Below are positions 35,237 through 44,447 of a stretch of 64,000 nucleotides of DNA, one piece after another. Each line of letters begins with the position of its first letter. The stretch's first letter is position 1. Both the position numbers and the translations under genes were made by a program. The notes under the pieces are model-generated. The model saw nothing but the letters and a program-made list of their open reading frames with translations, did not search any database and was not told the origin of the DNA. The stretch comes from CAIVVT01 sp963757265 (GTDB taxonomy: Bacteria > Acidobacteriota > Terriglobia > Bryobacterales > Bryobacteraceae). The stretch lies in the NCBI GenBank assembly GCA_963757265.1, contig CAVWRA010000006.1, positions 2,294,001 to 2,358,000 on the forward strand. Reading direction: 5' to 3'.

Positions 35237-36361
35237 TCAGAACAGCGTCGCCTGTTGCCCCGAAGCGACCGCGCTGATCGCACGCACCACACGCCGGTAT
35301 GGGATTGCGCCGAAATTCGGGAACCCAATCCATTGCCCGTCGCGCCACGAGGAGTAATACCAGCGCGTCAGCAGGGCCACGTGCTCCTGCCGCTCGCGCA
35401 GCGTCACGCGCGCCGCCGGCAGGGCCTGGACGATCTCCCGCAGCCGCCGGTCCATGGGGATCATCTGGCTGCCGGCGGCAACGCGAAACGGCGCCTCCGG
35501 CAGCCATACCCCGCCGCTGAGAAACCGCAGCGCCACCGTGCCCGCGTCCACCGACGGCAGCACCGCCACGCCGCACAGATGTTCCAGTTCCGTCGCCAGT
35601 TCGTCGCGCAGCTTCAGCACCTGTTCCACCTTCTGATAGCGCTCGTGCTGCCGCCGCGCCTCCTCAAATTGCATCTCTTCGCTGCAGCGTTCGCGCGCCG
35701 CCGCGATGGAATGCAATTGCGACTCACCGCCGGTCGTGAGGAACTCCACCAGCCGCTTCACCTCGCTGCCGTACTCCTCGCGTCCGACCACTTCCTGGCA
35801 TGGTCTCAGGCAGCGCATCATCTCGCCGTAGATGCACCCGGGATGGTCCGGTGATGGCGACAGATCCTCCTGGCAGCGCCGGATTTGGAACAAATCGAGC
35901 ACCTCCTGTTCGAAGCGCTCCGCCGCGGCCCGCGTCCGGAAAGGACCGTATTGGCACGCCCGCGCTCCGCTCAGCCGGTTGGTCACGGTGGTGCGGGGGA
36001 ATTCGTTCGCCAGCAGCAGCTTCACGAAAGGCGCCGGGCGGAGACGGACGATGCGCTCATAATCGTCCGGGAATTCGCGCCGGGCCGTCGCATAGAACAG
36101 CAGACCGGTCTCGAGCTTCGAAGCCGTCAGGCGGTATTCCACCCGCCCCGCGATGCCGCGCAGGTTCAGCCGCCGCGCGGCCGCGCCCTCCGGGCCCAGC
36201 AATCGCTTCAAGCGCCGCCGCAGAAATCCCGTTCTCGACAGGTACGGCCGGGACGCGTCCGCACCCGCCTTGGGCCACACCAGGAAAACCGCCGGGCGAT
36301 CCGGCACCGCCGCGAGATCGCTTTCGAGCGACGGTCCGATTTCGAATGCGCCTTCCCTCAT
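35237..36361 (-). CDS. UvrC-like protein with degenerate GIY-YIG domain
   Basis: A 374-residue protein aligning by eye with the N-terminal half of UvrC. The region PAVFLVWPKAGADASRPYLS followed by RTGFLRRRLKRLL stands where UvrC has its GIY and YIG strands, but both motifs are gone. PRTTVTNRLSGARACQYGPF, CLRPC and a UVR/coiled coil (CSEEMQFEEARRQHERYQKV) are retained. The RNase H nuclease and HhH domains of UvrC are absent. It may bind damaged DNA or UvrB without cutting, or be an unrelated adaptor; a true UvrC must be elsewhere. Confidence 0.75.
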   Translation of the reverse strand: MREGAFEIGPSLESDLAAVPDRPAVFLVWPKAGADASRPYLSRTGFLRRRLKRLLGPEGAAARRLNLRGIAGRVEYRLTASKLETGLLFYATARREFPDDYERIVRLRPAPFVKLLLANEFPRTTVTNRLSGARACQYGPFRTRAAAERFEQEVLDLFQIRRCQEDLSPSPDHPGCIYGEMMRCLRPCQEVVGREEYGSEVKRLVEFLTTGGESQLHSIAAARERCSEEMQFEEARRQHERYQKVEQVLKLRDELATELEHLCGVAVLPSVDAGTVALRFLSGGVWLPEAPFRVAAGSQMIPMDRRLREIVQALPAARVTLRERQEHVALLTRWYYSSWRDGQWIGFPNFGAIPYRRVVRAISAVASGQQATLF

Positions 36362-36567
36362 CGAATCCCCTGGAGGAAACGGCGGAACCCGGGCTCGTGG
36401 CGCACCCCGGCGGTTTTCACTACCACCCTGCGACGCGCGCTCATGAGTTCGATTGTAGCGGGGACTTCATCAGCCGGCCGCCAGGCTCCGCGTCCCAGGC
36501 CTGCCGCGGATCAGTCCGTTCGTCGCAGCCGCGCTGCTCCTCGTATCGTTTGTGATGGGAAAACCAG

Positions 36568-36990
36568 CTATCGCGCCACGAAGGGAAGCGTGTCGACGAC
36601 CAACTGTTCGTCCGTCTTGACGATCAGCAGCATCGTGCCGGCCACCATCCGCTGGTAGCCCTCCGGCATCGGCGGCAGCTTGGCCAGCAACTCCTGCGGG
36701 GGCGGCGCCAGGCTGTTCATGGCGCTGGCGGTGAGCGTGGCCCCGCGATGGACCTGGCTCATGATTGCCGCCGGGACGGCCACCGCGAGGTGCCGGCCCT
36801 GTTCCAGCGCATCCTGGAACCAGTTCGCCTCCAGCCGCATCTCCGCCTTGGTGAATTGCGGGTAGCGGAACCAGTACGGAGCCGCGACGGTCTTCTCGAT
36901 GGGCTGCCTGCCCTTCCGCTTTTTCGGGGTTTGCGTCTGGGCGCACAACGCGCACGCACAGGCCAAAACCAGCACCAGCAATCGCCGCAT
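36568..36990 (-). CDS. Small secreted protein of unknown function
   Basis: A 140-residue protein with an N-terminal signal (MRRLLVLVLACACALCAQTQ) and a basic linker KKRKGRQPIEK. The mature part includes FRYPQFTKAEMRLEANWFQD and ends QLVVDTLPFVAR. I do not recognise a family. It lies downstream of the two FtsX-type permeases on the same strand, 22 bases after the second. A periplasmic or envelope location is likely. The 206-base gap to the UvrC-like gene on its other side shows no gene. Confidence 0.65.
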   Translation of the reverse strand: MRRLLVLVLACACALCAQTQTPKKRKGRQPIEKTVAAPYWFRYPQFTKAEMRLEANWFQDALEQGRHLAVAVPAAIMSQVHRGATLTASAMNSLAPPPQELLAKLPPMPEGYQRMVAGTMLLIVKTDEQLVVDTLPFVAR

Positions 36991-37012
36991 GCCACTACAC
37001 TATCAGATCCTG

Positions 37013-38278
37013 TTATTCGTAACGCAAGGCCTCGACCGGGTCCAGCCGCGCCGCCTTTGTCGCCGGCCATAGTCCGAAGAAGACCCCCACCCCGACCGAG
37101 ACGCCAATTCCCAACAGCGCCGCCCACAACGGGACAGACGTCGGCAGGGTCGGGAACGCCAGCCGGGCGGCGACAGAGATCATCCAGCCCAACAGCATAC
37201 CCAGCAACCCGCCGGTAAAAGTGAGCACCACCGCTTCGGTCAGGAATTGGATGACGATATCCAGCCGCCGCGCTCCCACGGCCTTACGAATGCCGATTTC
37301 GCGCGTGCGCTCGGTTACCGATACCAGCATGATGTTCATCACGCCGATGCCACCCACCAGCAGCCCCACCGAACTCAGCACCACCATCACCAGCGCCGTG
37401 ACCGCCATCACCGAATGGAAGCTCTCGATCAGGCTCTCGGCCGTGGAGAGGCCGAAGTCGTCCGGGTCGCTATACTTCACCCGGCGCTGCTGGCGCAGCA
37501 CGCCCCGCACCTCGTCCATCGCCTTGGCCATGTCCGCACCCGGCATGAGCTTGACTGTCAACAGGTGTTCCTTGGCCTGCGGATTGGTTTTGCGCATGGT
37601 CCAGTAGGGGATGATCACGCGATTGTCCTGCTGCCCTGGGAAGGCGTTGGCCGGGCGCTTCATGACGCCCAGCACCTGGTACTCATGGCCGTCAACGATG
37701 ATGATCTTGCCGACCGGATCCTCAGTGGCGAACAGGTTTTTCTGCACGTCCTCGCCGATCACCACCACCGGCATGCGATGCTGATCTTCGAACTCACTGA
37801 AGAATCGGCCGAACTTCATCTCCGCCATGCCGCTGGCGACATAGCTGGCCACCGTGCCGCCGATCTGCGGCTCGTAGACGTCGTTGCCTTTGTAGTGCAC
37901 GCGGTGGATGAAATCCCACTGCCCCGAAGGGTACAGATAAGGTGCGACGCCTTTGACCGAGGGGCAGCGCTCCTCAATGGCGCGCGCGTCCTCGATGGTC
38001 AGATATTTGCGCTTCTCCATTTCGGGGTCGCGCGGTCCGATGTGGCCGCCCGCCGGGAAGCGCGTGACGATGATCGAGTCCGTGCCGAAGCTCGAGATCA
38101 CGCCCGTGACGGCGGAGTCGAAGCCGGTCAGGATCGAGCCCACGCCGATGATCGTGCCCGTGCCGATGATCACTCCCAGTACGGTCAGGAACGAGCGCAT
38201 CTTGTGGCCGCGCACGGCGTCCCAGGCCAGTTGGATGCCGGCGCCCAGCAGCGCCAGTTCGCGTTTTCGCCTGCTCAT
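37013..38278 (-). CDS. MacB/FtsX-type ABC transporter permease (second of pair)
   Basis: A 421-residue permease. One N-terminal membrane helix, (MRSFLTVLGVIIGTGTIIGVG), a large periplasmic MacB_PCD domain (about 50-280), then three helices of the FtsX domain with GGIGVMNIMLVSVTERTREI and GIRKAVGARR (about 310-420). Such permeases drive mechanotransmission, moving lipoproteins or exporting substrates with an ATPase. It follows the sister permease by 3 bases. No ATPase (MacB/LolD) or HlyD-like adaptor is encoded next to the pair, so these must be elsewhere. Confidence 0.9.
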   Translation of the reverse strand: MSRRKRELALLGAGIQLAWDAVRGHKMRSFLTVLGVIIGTGTIIGVGSILTGFDSAVTGVISSFGTDSIIVTRFPAGGHIGPRDPEMEKRKYLTIEDARAIEERCPSVKGVAPYLYPSGQWDFIHRVHYKGNDVYEPQIGGTVASYVASGMAEMKFGRFFSEFEDQHRMPVVVIGEDVQKNLFATEDPVGKIIIVDGHEYQVLGVMKRPANAFPGQQDNRVIIPYWTMRKTNPQAKEHLLTVKLMPGADMAKAMDEVRGVLRQQRRVKYSDPDDFGLSTAESLIESFHSVMAVTALVMVVLSSVGLLVGGIGVMNIMLVSVTERTREIGIRKAVGARRLDIVIQFLTEAVVLTFTGGLLGMLLGWMISVAARLAFPTLPTSVPLWAALLGIGVSVGVGVFFGLWPATKAARLDPVEALRYE

Positions 38279-38281
38279 CGG

Positions 38282-39523
38282 TTACTTCTCCGCCCGCAAG
38301 GCTTCGATCGGATCGAGCTTGGCCGCTTTCTGCGCCGGGTAGATGCCAAAGAACAATCCGACCGCGGCGGACAGGCCCACGCCAACGAAAATGGCTGTGC
38401 GCGGTAGTTCCATCGGCACCGGCGTGGCATTCCTGACGAGGACCGCGATGGCCCACGCGATCACTACGCCGATCAGGCCGCCACAGCCCGACAGCACCGC
38501 CGATTCCACCAGGAACTGCCGCAGGATATCCACCTTGCGCGCCCCCAGCGACTTGCGGATGCCGATCTCGTGCGTCCGTTCCGTCACTACGGCCAGCATG
38601 ATGTTCATGATCACTACCCCGCCCACCACCATGAATACACTCACCACCGCCATCGCCGTCGCCGCGATCGCCTGCGTGATGGTGTCCCACAGCCGCATGA
38701 TCGATTCCGAGGTCAGGATCATGAAGTTATCGCCCTGCTTGGGCGGCAGGTGCCGGTGCGCGCGCATCAGCACCTTCACCTCCTCCATCGCCTGCTCCAG
38801 GTGCTCCTGGTCGATGGCCTGCATGCCGTAGCTGAGCCAGCGCCGCGACCCGTAAATCTTGAAAAACGTCCCGATCGGGATATGGACGAAGTTGTCCTGT
38901 GACTGGCCGAAGACGTTGCCGATGCGCTTGGCCACGCCGATTACTTCGAACGGCCGCCCCTCGATGTCGATCGTCTTGCCGATCGCGTCGCTGTCGGGGA
39001 ACAGCTTCTCCTTCAGGTCGACGCCCAGAAACGCAACCTGTCGCCGGTTCTGGTCCTCGCCCTGCGTGAAGTAGCGCCCCGTCGCCACGTTCACGTTCTG
39101 CAGCAGGGCGTTGTTCTCCGTGCCGCCGTGCAGGTCCGCGGCATCCTCGTGCAGTGACTTGTGGGTCACCTTGGCGTTGGTTTCGCAGTCCATGCCGATT
39201 TCTTTCAGCAGCGTGGCCTTTTCCTTCAGGAACTGGTACTCCTCGACGTTCAGCTCGGGGTTCTTCTTCATAAACTCCAGGAACTGTTTAGGATCCCAGT
39301 CGCCCAGAAACGCAAATCGAACTACCACGAATCCGCCCGCGCCCATGTCGGCGATCTTGTTGGCCACGTATACGTTCATCCCGTGGATGATCGCCATCAC
39401 CGCGATCAGCGTCGTGGTGGACAGGATGATGCCCAGAAGTGTCAGGAAACTGCGCAGCTTGGAGCCGCGCAGCGAGTCGATAGCCAGCTTGAACGACTCC
39501 ACAATCGAGGCGCGCGAGTGCAT
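38282..39523 (-). CDS. MacB/FtsX-type ABC transporter permease (first of pair)
   Basis: A 413-residue paralogue of the next gene, with the same architecture: N-terminal helix (RSFLTLLGIILSTTTLIAVM), periplasmic domain, and three C-terminal helices around GGVVIMNIMLAVVTERTHEI and GIRKSLGARKVDI. Having two paralogous permeases side by side suggests a heterodimer. ATG at 39523 shares its last base region with the stop codon of the upstream hydrolase (TAATG), so all three are probably co-translated. Confidence 0.9.
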   Translation of the reverse strand: MHSRASIVESFKLAIDSLRGSKLRSFLTLLGIILSTTTLIAVMAIIHGMNVYVANKIADMGAGGFVVVRFAFLGDWDPKQFLEFMKKNPELNVEEYQFLKEKATLLKEIGMDCETNAKVTHKSLHEDAADLHGGTENNALLQNVNVATGRYFTQGEDQNRRQVAFLGVDLKEKLFPDSDAIGKTIDIEGRPFEVIGVAKRIGNVFGQSQDNFVHIPIGTFFKIYGSRRWLSYGMQAIDQEHLEQAMEEVKVLMRAHRHLPPKQGDNFMILTSESIMRLWDTITQAIAATAMAVVSVFMVVGGVVIMNIMLAVVTERTHEIGIRKSLGARKVDILRQFLVESAVLSGCGGLIGVVIAWAIAVLVRNATPVPMELPRTAIFVGVGLSAAVGLFFGIYPAQKAAKLDPIEALRAEK

Positions 39524-40527
39524 TACTTTTCCAGACGAGGAACGAGGCCGCTTTGTTCCTCCTCTGTCCCCCGGATCCGGTTCTCAATCCATTCGCCCGC
39601 CACTTCATCCGCCCAAAAACGCGGTTGCTCGCGGGCGAGGAAGCCCAGGTGGCCGCCGTGCTGCGGCGCCACCAGGTGCAGATCGGGATTCGAACGGACT
39701 TCCTGAGCGTTGAATATCTCGAATGGAATCATCGGGTCGTCCTGCGCCTGGATCAACAGCGCCGGAACCCGGATCCCAGGAAGAAAGCGGATCGCCGACT
39801 GCGTCCGGTAGTAGTTCGCCGCGTCGCCGAAGCCGAACGCCGGGGCCGTGAAACGGTCGTCGAACTCGTAGATCGTCCGCACCTGCTCCAGCCCGTCCAA
39901 CGGATATCGCGCCCCGTCGAGCGCATGCTTGCGCCGATACCGCGCGCACAGCCGCCGCACGAAGCGCCGCTCATACAGCCCGTGTGCGCGCCGGCCGATC
40001 TCTGCGACGCAGGCCCCCAGATCGAGCGGCGTCGAGACCGCGCACACGCCGGCAATCAGCCCCCGCGCCTGTGGGCCCAATTCGCCGGCCAGCTTCAGCA
40101 CCACGTTCCCGCCCAGCGAGTAGCCGATCAGGAACAGCGGGCCCCGGCCCTCGGCCTGAAATCGCCGCAGCAACGCCAGCATGTCGACAGTCAGACCCGA
40201 GTGGTACATCGTCGGCGTCAGATGCTCGCTCCCGCCGCAGCTGCGCATGTTCATCCGATGGGCCGCCAACCCCGACTGGGCCAGACGCTGCGCCATCGAC
40301 ACCATGTACCCGCTCTGGCTGGACCCCTCCAGCCCGTGCATCAGCAGCGCTTCGCCGCGCACGCGCCCTGCCGGCCGGTTTTCCTCCACCAGCACCTGTG
40401 TCCCCGGCTCGGTCGCGTACAGCGCCCGCCGCGTGGGGAAGCGCGACTCGTCGATGGCCCGCGGCCAGTAATTCCCGGCAACGGTCAGGATGTGGGAGTT
40501 GCGAATTAGCGGCAAGAACGGGCGCAA
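39523..40527 (-). CDS. Alpha/beta hydrolase of the YheT type
   Basis: A 334-residue alpha/beta hydrolase. The nucleophile elbow is LIGYSLGGNVVLKLAGEL (serine), the aspartate lies in LLIQAQDDPMIP and the histidine in LVAPQHGGHLGFLA. The N-terminal region (FLPLIRNSHILTVAGNYWPR) and NMRSCGGSE match the YheT/ABHD family of acyl-ester hydrolases. The substrate is unknown. It is the first gene of an operon with two FtsX-type permeases, suggesting an envelope lipid or lipoprotein role, which is inference. Confidence 0.88.
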   Translation of the reverse strand: MRPFLPLIRNSHILTVAGNYWPRAIDESRFPTRRALYATEPGTQVLVEENRPAGRVRGEALLMHGLEGSSQSGYMVSMAQRLAQSGLAAHRMNMRSCGGSEHLTPTMYHSGLTVDMLALLRRFQAEGRGPLFLIGYSLGGNVVLKLAGELGPQARGLIAGVCAVSTPLDLGACVAEIGRRAHGLYERRFVRRLCARYRRKHALDGARYPLDGLEQVRTIYEFDDRFTAPAFGFGDAANYYRTQSAIRFLPGIRVPALLIQAQDDPMIPFEIFNAQEVRSNPDLHLVAPQHGGHLGFLAREQPRFWADEVAGEWIENRIRGTEEEQSGLVPRLEK

Positions 40528-40775
40528 CTCACCATTGTAGGCCGTCGCGTTCTCTCGCGCCCTTTCGCGCCGTAAGACAGAGCTGAGTGTTGCCCTGGCT
40601 CGATTATCTCTCTAATCATGCTCGATCCCCGGTGCACCTCGTGGATTGAGTTATCTCCGCACCCCTGTCTTCGCCCCGTTGATGCGCCGGCGAAATACTC
40701 CCAATCGATCAATTCGCCGTCAGGCCGCCCCTCCCGAGCGCCTGCGCCAGGCTGGGGAGAGCGCGCGATACCGGT

Positions 40776-40781
40776 TACAAT
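40776..40781 (+). promoter_or_regulatory. Probable -10 element of the tRNA-Arg promoter
   Basis: TACAAT lies 29 bases before the tRNA 5' end. No good -35 is visible at the matching distance (TGGGGA at 40753). The rest of 40528-40775 shows no gene. Confidence 0.4.
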
Positions 40782-40810
40782 CAAGACAGGCCGCCGGCGC
40801 GAGCGGGTGT

Positions 40811-40887
40811 GGGGACGTAGCTCAGATGGATAGAGCAACCGCCTCCTAAGCGGTAGGTCGGCAGTTCGACTCTGCCCGTCCCTACCA
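40811..40887 (+). tRNA. tRNA-Arg (anticodon CCT)
   Basis: A complete cloverleaf can be folded: acceptor GGGGACG with CGTCCCT (one G-T pair), D-arm GCTC..GAGC, anticodon stem ACCGC/GCGGT with loop CTCCTAA giving anticodon CCT (reads AGG, arginine), T-arm GGCAG-TTCGACT-CTGCC, discriminator A and an encoded CCA end. An apparent minus-strand ORF over it is the familiar antisense-tRNA artefact. Confidence 0.95.
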
Positions 40888-40912
40888 CATCCACCGTGCG
40901 GTACATTCTCCG

Positions 40913-40918
40913 TATACT
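40913..40918 (+). promoter_or_regulatory. Possible -10 element for dnaE
   Basis: TATACT is located 18 bases before the dnaE start codon, predicting a leader of roughly 10-15 nt. No recognisable -35; readthrough from the tRNA promoter is equally possible. Confidence 0.3.
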
Positions 40919-40935
40919 GGGCTTCTCTGCCTCCC

Positions 40936-43900
40936 ATGCCTGACAAGCCCTTTGTCCACCTGCATTGCCACTCCGATTACTCGCTGCTCGACGGCGCTTG
41001 CGAAATCTCGCGCCTGATGGAACTGGTCGAGCGCCAGAGTATGCCAGCCATCGCGCTGACCGATCACGGCAATCTCTTCGGCGCGGTTGAGTTCTACACC
41101 AAGGCCAAGGAAAAAGGCATCCACCCCGTGATCGGCTGCGAAGTCTACGTGGCGCAGCAGGACCGGTCCATCAAGAACGACACCAACCGCTACAACCACC
41201 TGGTGCTGCTGTGCCAGAACCAGGAGGGCTATCGCAACCTGATCAACCTGGTTTCGACTGGCTTCCTCGAAGGCTTTTATTACAAGCCGCGCATCGACAA
41301 GGACCTGCTGGCGCAGCACAGCCGCGGGCTGATCGCGCTCTCGGGATGCCTGAAGGGCCAGGTCACGGAGTTGATGCTGCGCGAGCGCTACGACGACGCG
41401 CGCCGCCACGCCTACGAATACCAGGACCTGTTCGGCAAGGGTAATTTTTTCCTGGAAATCCAGGACCACGGCTTGCCCGAGGACCGCGTGGCCATGCCGC
41501 AGGTCTACCGCCTGTCGGTCGAAACCGGCATCCCGATGGTCGCCACGAACGACGCACATTACCTGGAACAATCTGATGCCAAGGCGCAGGACATCCTGAC
41601 CTGCATCCAGACCGGCAAACAGGTCAACGACGAGAAGCGGCTGCGCTTTTCCACCGCGGAGCTGTTCGTCAAGAACCGTGAGCAGATGCGGCAGTTGTTC
41701 GGCGAAGTGGAAGACGCGCTCGACCGGACCTGGGAGATCGCCCAGCGTTGCCAGGTGAAGCTGGAGCAGATCAAGGAGCCGTTTCCGAAGTTCGACGTGC
41801 CGGCCGAGCACACGATCGACACCTACTTCGCGTGGGTGGCGCGGCAGGGCTTCGAGCGCCGCAGAGCCAGGCTGGAACAACTGGTCGCGCGAGGCCGCCT
41901 GAAAAACCGCGTGGCGGAGTATGAGGAACGCCTGGAAACCGAGATCGCGCTGATCCAGCAGATGAAGTTTTCGGGCTACCTGCTGATCGTCTGGGACTTC
42001 ATCCGCCATGCCAAATCGGTCGGAATTCCGGTGGGGCCGGGGCGCGGCTCGGCGGCCGGCTCGCTGGTGGCCTACGCCATGGGCATCACCAACATCGATC
42101 CGTTGCAGTACGGGCTGATCTTCGAGCGCTTCCTCAACCCCGAGCGCATCAGCCTGCCCGACATCGACGTCGATTTCTGCACCAATCGGCGCGGCGAGGT
42201 GATCCAGTACGTCACCGAAAAATACGGCCGTGAACAGGTGGCGCAAATCATCACTTTTGGCACCCTGGGAGCCAAGCAGGCGCTGAAGGACGTCGGGCGC
42301 GCGCTGGAGATGAGCTTCTCCGAAACCGAAAAGCTGACCAAGCTGATCCCCAATCAACTCAACATCAAGCTGCAGGACGCGCTGGAGCAGGAGCCGGCGC
42401 TGAAAGCCGCCGCAGCGGGCGATGAACGGGTGCGGGAGATGATCGATGTCGCGGTGCGGCTGGAGGGCATGGCGCGGAACTGCAGCGTGCACGCGGCGGG
42501 CGTCGTGATTTCGCCGCAACCACTGAAGGATCTGGTTCCGCTGTACAAGACCAACAAGGACGAAATCGTCACCCAGTACGACATGCAGTGGCTGGAAAAG
42601 CTCGGCCTGCTGAAGATGGATTTCCTGGGCCTGACGACGCTGACCATCGTCAACGATGCGCTGGCGCTGATCAAGCAGATGCGCGCAGTGGAGCTGGACC
42701 TGGACGAGCTGCCGCTGGACGATCCGGACACCTACCGCCGGATCTTTTCGCAGGGCCTGACCAGCGGTGTGTTCCAGTTCGAGTCTACGGGCATGAAGGA
42801 CGTGCTGCGGCGCTACCAGCCGGAGCGCATCGAGGACCTGATCGCGCTGAACGCGCTGTACCGGCCGGGGCCGATCAAGGGCGGCGTGGTCAACGATTTC
42901 ATCGACCGCAAGCACGGCCGGCGGCAGCCGACCTACGATCTGCCCGAATTGAAGCCGATTCTCGAGGAAACCTACGGCATCATCCTGTACCAGGAGCAGG
43001 TGATGCAGATCGCGCAGCGCATCGCCGGCTACCGCCTGGCCGAGGCTGACATCCTGCGCAAGGCGATGGGCAAGAAAAACGCCGCCGAGATGGACAAGCA
43101 GCGCCAGCGCTTCCTGAGCGGGGCGGCCGCGCTGGGCCACCCGCCGCGCAAAGCCGAGAAGCTGTTCGACCTGATGGCCGAGTTCGCGGGCTACGGGTTC
43201 AACAAGTCGCACTCCGCGGCGTACGGCTACCTGGCCTACCTGACGGGCTACCTGAAGGCGCATTACGCGGTGGAATTCATGGCCGCGCTGCTGACCTCGG
43301 AGACGGGCAACACCGACAAGGTGGTGAAGTACATCAACGAGTGCCGCGACCTGGGCATCGCGATCCTGCCGCCGGACGTGAACGCCTCCGACCTGAACTT
43401 CACGCCCGCCGCGGGGGCCATCCGCTTCGGCCTGGGGGCGGTGAAAAACGTGGGCGCGGGGGCGGTGCAGACGATCGTCCAGGCGCGCCGGCAGGGCGGC
43501 GCGTTCGTCTCGCTGGACGACTTTTGCGAACGCGTGGACCTGACCTCGCTCAACCGGCGCGTGATGGAGAGCCTGATCAAAGCCGGCGCGATGGACAGCC
43601 TGCCCGGCAGCCGGGCGCAAAAGATGGCGCTGATCGATGAAAGCATGGAATCCGGCCAGCGGGCGCGCAAGGATCGCGCGAGCGGGCAGGCGGGGCTGTT
43701 CGGCGACCTGCTGGAGCCGGGCGCGGGCGCGGCGCCGGCGCGGGAGTATCCACGCCTGCCCGAATGGGACGCGCGCGCCAAGCTGCGCGGGGAGAAGGAG
43801 ACCATCGGCTTCTACGTCACCGGCCATCCGCTGGACGAACACCGCTGGAAGGTGGGCGAGCTGGCGACGCACTCGAGCGACAGCCTGGAGGGCGTCGAGC

Positions 43901-44403
43901 GGGGCGCGGAGGTGACGCTGTGCGGAGTGCTGACCGGCATCACGCGGCGGCGCAACAAGGAACAGAAGCAGTGGGCGGTGGCGCAACTGGAGGACTGGAC
44001 CGGATCGACTGAGGTGCTGATCTTCGCCGGGCGCTACGCGGCGCTGGAGCCGGAGATCGCGGAAGACCGGGCGGTACTGGTGCGCGGCAAGGCGATGCCC
44101 GAGGAGGACGGTTCGGTGAAACTGAACGTCCAGGAGATCGTGCCGCTGGAACAGGCGCGGGTGGAACTGCCGAGCCTGATCGCGATCCGCGTGCGGGTGG
44201 GCCAGCGGCCCGACCGGGCGAGCGAGTTGCGGGGACTGTTCGAACGCAAGCCGGGCGAGACGGGGGTGCGGCTCAAACTCGAAAAGACGCGCGACTTCGT
44301 CATTCTGCTGGACGTGGCCGCACGCGTGCGGCCGGACCGCGAATTCCGGGCCGAGGTGGAGCGGATCTGCGGACCGGAGTCGGTTGAAGTGTTAGCCTCG
44401 TAG
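40936..44403 (+). CDS. dnaE: DNA polymerase III alpha subunit
   Basis: A 1155-residue replicative polymerase of the DnaE type. The N-terminal PHP domain keeps the metal-site signature (HLHCHSDYSLLDG and ALTDHGNLFGAVEF). The palm carries the catalytic aspartates in LPDIDVDF (about residue 408) and GPGRGSAAGSLVAYAMGI upstream. Tandem HhH and an OB-fold (TGSTEVLIFAGRYAALEP) complete the C-terminus. It synthesises the leading and lagging strands within the holoenzyme; holA (delta) is encoded about 4 kb downstream on the other strand. Length is normal. Confidence 0.97.
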   Translation: MPDKPFVHLHCHSDYSLLDGACEISRLMELVERQSMPAIALTDHGNLFGAVEFYTKAKEKGIHPVIGCEVYVAQQDRSIKNDTNRYNHLVLLCQNQEGYRNLINLVSTGFLEGFYYKPRIDKDLLAQHSRGLIALSGCLKGQVTELMLRERYDDARRHAYEYQDLFGKGNFFLEIQDHGLPEDRVAMPQVYRLSVETGIPMVATNDAHYLEQSDAKAQDILTCIQTGKQVNDEKRLRFSTAELFVKNREQMRQLFGEVEDALDRTWEIAQRCQVKLEQIKEPFPKFDVPAEHTIDTYFAWVARQGFERRRARLEQLVARGRLKNRVAEYEERLETEIALIQQMKFSGYLLIVWDFIRHAKSVGIPVGPGRGSAAGSLVAYAMGITNIDPLQYGLIFERFLNPERISLPDIDVDFCTNRRGEVIQYVTEKYGREQVAQIITFGTLGAKQALKDVGRALEMSFSETEKLTKLIPNQLNIKLQDALEQEPALKAAAAGDERVREMIDVAVRLEGMARNCSVHAAGVVISPQPLKDLVPLYKTNKDEIVTQYDMQWLEKLGLLKMDFLGLTTLTIVNDALALIKQMRAVELDLDELPLDDPDTYRRIFSQGLTSGVFQFESTGMKDVLRRYQPERIEDLIALNALYRPGPIKGGVVNDFIDRKHGRRQPTYDLPELKPILEETYGIILYQEQVMQIAQRIAGYRLAEADILRKAMGKKNAAEMDKQRQRFLSGAAALGHPPRKAEKLFDLMAEFAGYGFNKSHSAAYGYLAYLTGYLKAHYAVEFMAALLTSETGNTDKVVKYINECRDLGIAILPPDVNASDLNFTPAAGAIRFGLGAVKNVGAGAVQTIVQARRQGGAFVSLDDFCERVDLTSLNRRVMESLIKAGAMDSLPGSRAQKMALIDESMESGQRARKDRASGQAGLFGDLLEPGAGAAPAREYPRLPEWDARAKLRGEKETIGFYVTGHPLDEHRWKVGELATHSSDSLEGVERGAEVTLCGVLTGITRRRNKEQKQWAVAQLEDWTGSTEVLIFAGRYAALEPEIAEDRAVLVRGKAMPEEDGSVKLNVQEIVPLEQARVELPSLIAIRVRVGQRPDRASELRGLFERKPGETGVRLKLEKTRDFVILLDVAARVRPDREFRAEVERICGPESVEVLAS

Positions 44404-44447
44404 ATGGATCCGCGGCCGGCGGCGGTGCGGGGCCGCGGGAGGAAGAC

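Noticed and set aside
40506..40946. Minus-strand ORF containing GRDGQSRTADLPLRRRLLYP
   Set aside because: It is the antisense translation of the tRNA-Arg gene, a well-known spurious ORF type.
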